NCBI RefSeq assembly: GCF_000225505.1
Contig: NZ_BACI01000118.1
Location: 1 to 62,576 of the forward strand
Source of the DNA: Gordonia alkanivorans NBRC 16433
GTDB lineage: Bacteria > Actinomycetota > Actinomycetes > Mycobacteriales > Mycobacteriaceae
DNA length: 62,576 nt
Direction of reading: 5' to 3'
Every line of letters starts with the position of its first letter. The stretch's first letter is position 1. This document shows positions 59,230 to 62,576 of the stretch, in pieces. The notes beneath the pieces were generated by a model, which saw nothing but the letters and a program-made list of their open reading frames with translations, did no database searches and was not told where the DNA came from. The position numbers and the translations under genes are program-made.

Positions 59230-60822
59230 TCAGACGCCGCGGTCGCCCTGTCCCTCGGCGAAGTCCAGGCGGCGCAGTGCGATTCGGAGGACCTCGTCGT
59301 CGATGCGGCCGGCGTCGCGTTCGGCGATGAAGACCTTGCGTTGCAGGTGCAGGAGTTCGGTGCGGATCCGGGAGCCGGCGGCGGTGGGGCTCTCGCCGAT
59401 CGTCTCGGGGCCACGGCCGAGTTCCTCCCACGCCACATCGCGCTGAGAGGTGATCCACTTGCGCATGAGGACCACCTGCATCCGCCTGGGATCGTCGTCG
59501 GCGAGGCCGGCGGCGATCTCCTCGAGTCGATGCTCCGCCTCCCGTGAGGCCCGGTCCTGGGCGGCGGCGTAGGCGAGACGATCCTGCGCGCGCTCGTCGC
59601 CGGTGACGCCGAGCTTCCGGATCACCCAGGGCAGGGTGGTGCCCTGGATCAGGAGGGTGCCGACCACGACCACGAACGTCAGGAGCAGGATCTCGGCGCG
59701 CGCCGGGAAGGGTTCGCCGGATTGGGTCGTCAACGGGATGCCGAAGGCGGCGGCGAGCGAGACCACTCCGCGCATCCCCGCCCAGGAGACGACGAAGACG
59801 GAGGCCGGCGTCGGGCGCGGATCGGGGCCGAGTCTTCCGCGGAAGATGACACCCGGCAAGTAGGCCGCCGGGTAGACCCAGAGGAACCGGATGACGATCG
59901 TGGCGGTGAGCACCGCGGCCGCGTCGATGGCGACCTGAACCCACGATTCACCTTCGACACCCTCGATGATGAACGGCATCTGGACGCCGATGAGCAGGAA
60001 GACGAACGATTCGAGGATGACGTCGATGGACTTGCGCACCGCTTCGTCCTGGAGTCGGGTGGCATAGCCGAGGCGGACCGAACGCTGACCGAGGAACAGT
60101 CCGGCGGTGACCACGCCGATCACGCCCGAGCAGTGCAGTTGTTCCGCGACGAAATAGGTGGCGAACGGCACCATGATCCCGATCGCGGTCTCCATCGGAG
60201 GGTCGGTCAACCAGATCCGCACCCACGAGACGGCCACGCCGAAGAGGAGCCCGACCACGAGTCCGCCGACCGCCGCGACGGCGAAGGTCAGCAAGCCCTC
60301 GCTCAGTGAGGCGGTCAGGCCGATGGCGGCGGCGAGGGCGATCCGGAACGCGGTCAGCGCCGTGGCGTCGTTGAGGAGACTCTCCCCGCCGAGGAGCGTC
60401 ATGACCGGCCGCGGGAGTCCGAGGCGACGGCCGATCGCCTGCGCCGACACCGCGTCCGGAGGAGCGACCACGGCTCCGAGCACGAGTGCCGCGGACAGTG
60501 GGAGGTTGGGGACGGTCAGATGGGCCACGAACCCGACGACGACCGTCGTCACGAGTGGCAGACCCACGGCGAGTGCCGCGATCCCTCGCCAGCGTGCTCG
60601 GATCGCCTGGTAGGAGCTCTCCTGGGCGGCGGAGTACAGGAGCGGCGGCAGGATGAGGAAGAGCACGAGTTCGGGGTTCAGCTCGGGCGTCGGCAGACCG
60701 GGAATCCAGCCGATGGCCAGGCCGACGGTGACCAGGATCAGTGGCGAGGACAGCCCATGGCGACGGCAGAGTGCGGCGACCGCCAACGCGACGACCGCGA
60801 TGACCAGAAGCGATGCACTCAT
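59230..60822 (-). CDS. Na+/H+ antiporter, CPA1 (NhaP-like)
   Basis: 530 aa; ATG 60822. Twelve or so helices: LILVTVGLAIGWIPGLP, ILPPLLYSAAQESSYQAIR, the ion-binding region VLGAVVAPPDAVSAQAIGRR and GGESLLNDATALTAFRIAL (conserved ND), WAGMRGVVSLAAAFGIPL, followed by a 130-residue helical cytoplasmic tail (RLAYAAAQDRASREAEHRLE). It exchanges protons for Na+ or K+ for pH and salt control. Only 35 bp separate it from the divergent zinc-finger gene, so their promoters overlap. Confidence 0.92.
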   Translation of the reverse strand: MSASLLVIAVVALAVAALCRRHGLSSPLILVTVGLAIGWIPGLPTPELNPELVLFLILPPLLYSAAQESSYQAIRARWRGIAALAVGLPLVTTVVVGFVAHLTVPNLPLSAALVLGAVVAPPDAVSAQAIGRRLGLPRPVMTLLGGESLLNDATALTAFRIALAAAIGLTASLSEGLLTFAVAAVGGLVVGLLFGVAVSWVRIWLTDPPMETAIGIMVPFATYFVAEQLHCSGVIGVVTAGLFLGQRSVRLGYATRLQDEAVRKSIDVILESFVFLLIGVQMPFIIEGVEGESWVQVAIDAAAVLTATIVIRFLWVYPAAYLPGVIFRGRLGPDPRPTPASVFVVSWAGMRGVVSLAAAFGIPLTTQSGEPFPARAEILLLTFVVVVGTLLIQGTTLPWVIRKLGVTGDERAQDRLAYAAAQDRASREAEHRLEEIAAGLADDDPRRMQVVLMRKWITSQRDVAWEELGRGPETIGESPTAAGSRIRTELLHLQRKVFIAERDAGRIDDEVLRIALRRLDFAEGQGDRGV

Positions 60823-60857
60823 CCGAGCGACTGTAATCGCGACAGGCGCCGTTGATA

Positions 60858-61229
60858 ATGGTGAACATGCAGATCTTCCGTCGATCCTCGTCCCGCGGCG
60901 ACGCCTCGTCGGGGCCGGCACCCGACGCCGACGACGCGTCGGTTCCGTCCGCGCGCTGCCCCGAGCTGGCCGCGGTCGCGGGTGAATCGATACCCGTGCC
61001 GGAACCCGCGGCGGGCGAGAAGCTCGGCTGCGAGGGCTGCGTGGCGATCGGGGAGGATCATTGGGCGCACCTGCGGATGTGCCTGCGATGCGGGTACATC
61101 GGGTGCTGCGACTCCAGTCCGCGCCGGCATGCGACCGCGCACTTCCACGACACCTCCCATCCGGTCATGCGGTCCGCCGAACCAGGCGAGAGCTGGAGGT
61201 GGTGTTACGTGCACGAGGTCATCGGTTGA
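60858..61229 (+). CDS. UBP-type zinc finger protein
   Basis: 123 aa; ATG 60858 (TTG 60852 and ATG 60867 are alternatives). The second half is a ZnF-UBP domain: CEGCVAIGEDHWAHLRMCL, RCGYIGCCDSSPRRHATAHF, TSHPVMRSAEPGESWRWCYV, with all zinc-binding Cys/His. Such domains bind free C-terminal Gly-Gly of ubiquitin in eukaryotes; bacteria use them for unknown ligands. The N-terminal 55 residues are disordered. Divergent from the Na+/H+ antiporter, which hints at a regulatory link. Confidence 0.85.
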   Translation: MVNMQIFRRSSSRGDASSGPAPDADDASVPSARCPELAAVAGESIPVPEPAAGEKLGCEGCVAIGEDHWAHLRMCLRCGYIGCCDSSPRRHATAHFHDTSHPVMRSAEPGESWRWCYVHEVIG

Positions 61230-61303
61230 GAGCCGCACCACGACACCGCGCAACCGGGTGTCACCGTGGCCGAACCCGGACCGACGACAAGTAGGATTTG
61301 GGA

Positions 61304-62576
61304 ATGACGTCGAACAGCGAGAGCGCGACCAGCGCGGATCAGCCGGCGCCGACGATCGGCCCGCCGGATGTCATCGGCACGCCGCTGAGTCCGACGGCGA
61401 CCAAGGTGATGGTGCTCGGTGCGGGCGAACTCGGCAAAGAGGTCGTGATCGCGTTCCAGCGTCTCGGCGTCGAGGTCGTCGCCGTGGATCGCTACGCCAA
61501 CGCGCCCGGCCAGCAGGTCGCGCACCACGCGGAGGTCATCGACATGACCGACCCGGAGGCGCTGCTCGCCGTCATCGACAAGCACCGGCCCGCCTATGTG
61601 GTGCCGGAGATCGAGGCCATCGCGACGGAGGCCCTCGTCGATGTCGCCGAGCGGGGCCTCGCCGAGGTCATCCCGACCGCGAGTGCCGTCGTCGCCACGA
61701 TGAACCGCGAGGGCATCCGACGCCTCGCCGACGAGGAACTCGGCCTCCCGACGTCTCCGTATCTCTTCGCCGACACCCTCGAGGAACTGACGGTCGCCGC
61801 CCGGCAGATCGGCTTCCCGTGCGTCGTGAAGCCGGTGATGTCCTCCTCCGGCAAAGGGCAGTCGGTCCTGCGCGGACCCGACGACGTCGCGTCGGCGTGG
61901 GAGACCGCGAACACCGGCGGCCGCGTTCAGGGCAACCGCGTCATCGTCGAGGGATTCATCGAATTCGACTATGAGATAACGCTTCTCACGGTGCGCGCGA
62001 TCGACCCGCGAACCGGGTTGCTGACGTCGCACTTCTGTGCCCCCATCGGTCACCGGCAGATCAACGGCGACTACGTCGAGAGCTGGCAGCCGCACGAGAT
62101 GAGTCCGGATGCGCACGCCTCCGCGACGTCGATCGCGGCCCGCATCGCCACCGCGCTCGGTGACGGAAAGCTCGCCGGCCGTGGCGTTTTCGGCGTCGAA
62201 TTGTTTGTCCAGGGTGACGACGTCTACTTCTCCGAGGTGAGTCCGCGTCCGCACGACACCGGTCTCGTCACCATGGCGACCCAGCGGCTGTCGGAGTTCG
62301 AGATGCACGCCCGCGCGATCCTCGGCCTGCCCGTCGACGTCACCCTTGCGTCGCCCGGCGCGTCTGCGGTGATCTACGGACAGCTCGACCAGCCCGCCAT
62401 CGGATTCGAGAACGTCGCCGCGGCACTCGCGGTGCCCGAGACCGACATCCGCCTGTTCGGCAAGCCCGAGAGCTTCCATCGCCGGCGCATGGGTGTGGTC
62501 ACCGCGACCGCCGACGACGTGCCCGCCGCCCGCGAGCGCGCCGTGCGTGCGGCCTCGCTGGTCTTGCCCGTGCCGG
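61304..62576 (+). CDS. purT: Formate-dependent phosphoribosylglycinamide formyltransferase (3' end outside window)
   Basis: Open to the window end, 424 codons; ATG 61304. ATKVMVLGAGELGKEVVIAF, EVVAVDRYANAPGQQVAHHA, VVPEIEAIATEAL, ATP-grasp lysines in CVVKPVMSSSGKGQSVL, FDYEITLLTVRA, GRGVFGVELFVQGDDVYFSE and SPRPHDTGLVTMATQ identify PurT. It formylates GAR with formate and ATP in purine synthesis, instead of the folate-dependent PurN. Synteny with purA (M. tuberculosis Rv0357c and Rv0389) agrees. Confidence 0.95.
   Translation, partial: MTSNSESATSADQPAPTIGPPDVIGTPLSPTATKVMVLGAGELGKEVVIAFQRLGVEVVAVDRYANAPGQQVAHHAEVIDMTDPEALLAVIDKHRPAYVVPEIEAIATEALVDVAERGLAEVIPTASAVVATMNREGIRRLADEELGLPTSPYLFADTLEELTVAARQIGFPCVVKPVMSSSGKGQSVLRGPDDVASAWETANTGGRVQGNRVIVEGFIEFDYEITLLTVRAIDPRTGLLTSHFCAPIGHRQINGDYVESWQPHEMSPDAHASATSIAARIATALGDGKLAGRGVFGVELFVQGDDVYFSEVSPRPHDTGLVTMATQRLSEFEMHARAILGLPVDVTLASPGASAVIYGQLDQPAIGFENVAAALAVPETDIRLFGKPESFHRRRMGVVTATADDVPAARERAVRAASLVLPVP

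Noticed and set aside
1..62576. CRISPR arrays, tRNA and rRNA genes
   Set aside because: No regularly spaced repeats or recognisable tRNA/rRNA segments were seen; the only tandem repeat is the 37-bp set after purA, with no spacers.

Overview
The window is high-GC actinobacterial DNA. Gene content from about 40 kb onward (an Rv0383c-like membrane protein, pyrE, a SpoU methylase, DedA, fba, an Rv0361-like membrane protein, DUF3151, an Rv0358-like gene, purA and purT) matches the purA-fba-pyrE-purT neighbourhood of Mycobacterium tuberculosis as I remember it. Together with an Mce-associated-type protein, an EphD fusion and F420/deazaflavin enzymes this points to Mycobacteriales, most likely Gordonia or a near relative. 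The taxon is an inference; no rRNA gene is present.

Layout. (1) 1-6.4 kb is a decaying, insertion-sequence-bordered zone: the N-terminal part of an IS481 transposase, an IS3 OrfA relic, a TetR regulator, an MBL hydrolase, an NAD(P)-binding protein, a dehydrogenase/VOC chimera with in-frame stops, an Mce-associated-type protein and a frameshifted MBL gene. (2) 6.5-29.3 kb is an accessory catabolic or lipid-modifying cluster built around AurF-type diiron oxygenases. It holds two intact oxygenases, each accompanied by a paralogue that has lost most metal ligands. It also has two KshB-like FAD/[2Fe-2S] reductases, an EthA-like Baeyer-Villiger monooxygenase, several SDRs, an alpha/beta hydrolase-acyl-CoA ligase fusion, an EphD-like hydrolase-SDR fusion, an F420-type oxidoreductase, and an acetoacetate-decarboxylase/ThDP-enzyme/Ddn-like operon. 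Six copies of one tandem-palindrome operator lie before its transcription units. (3) 29.4-39.1 kb is a six-gene reverse-strand operon resembling ectoine-type catabolism: class III aminotransferase, D-2-hydroxyglutarate-type FAD/Fe-S dehydrogenase, semialdehyde dehydrogenase, DoeA-like hydrolase, PLP aminotransferase and M20 deacylase. (4) 39.2-62.6 kb is core chromosome: nucleotide synthesis (pyrE, purA, purT), fba, membrane transporters, two putative lipid-carrier flippases (DedA and DUF368), a CDF metal exporter, an adenylate cyclase, a carotenoid oxygenase and a Na+/H+ antiporter.

How it may work together. In region 2 the set diiron oxygenase + dedicated reductase, SDR alcohol dehydrogenases, BVMO, alpha/beta hydrolase and acyl-CoA ligase is what a subterminal oxidation route needs (C-H to alcohol to ketone to ester to acid to acyl-CoA). 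The shared operators suggest one regulator. The paired inactive AurF paralogues are the most unusual feature. Regulation in region 1 is visible as a 13-bp palindrome repeated before a TetR gene and before the now-broken dehydrogenase.

No tRNA, rRNA or CRISPR array was recognised. All family calls come from reading motifs; no database search was run. Many starts were moved from the longest frame to a codon with a better ribosome-binding site.
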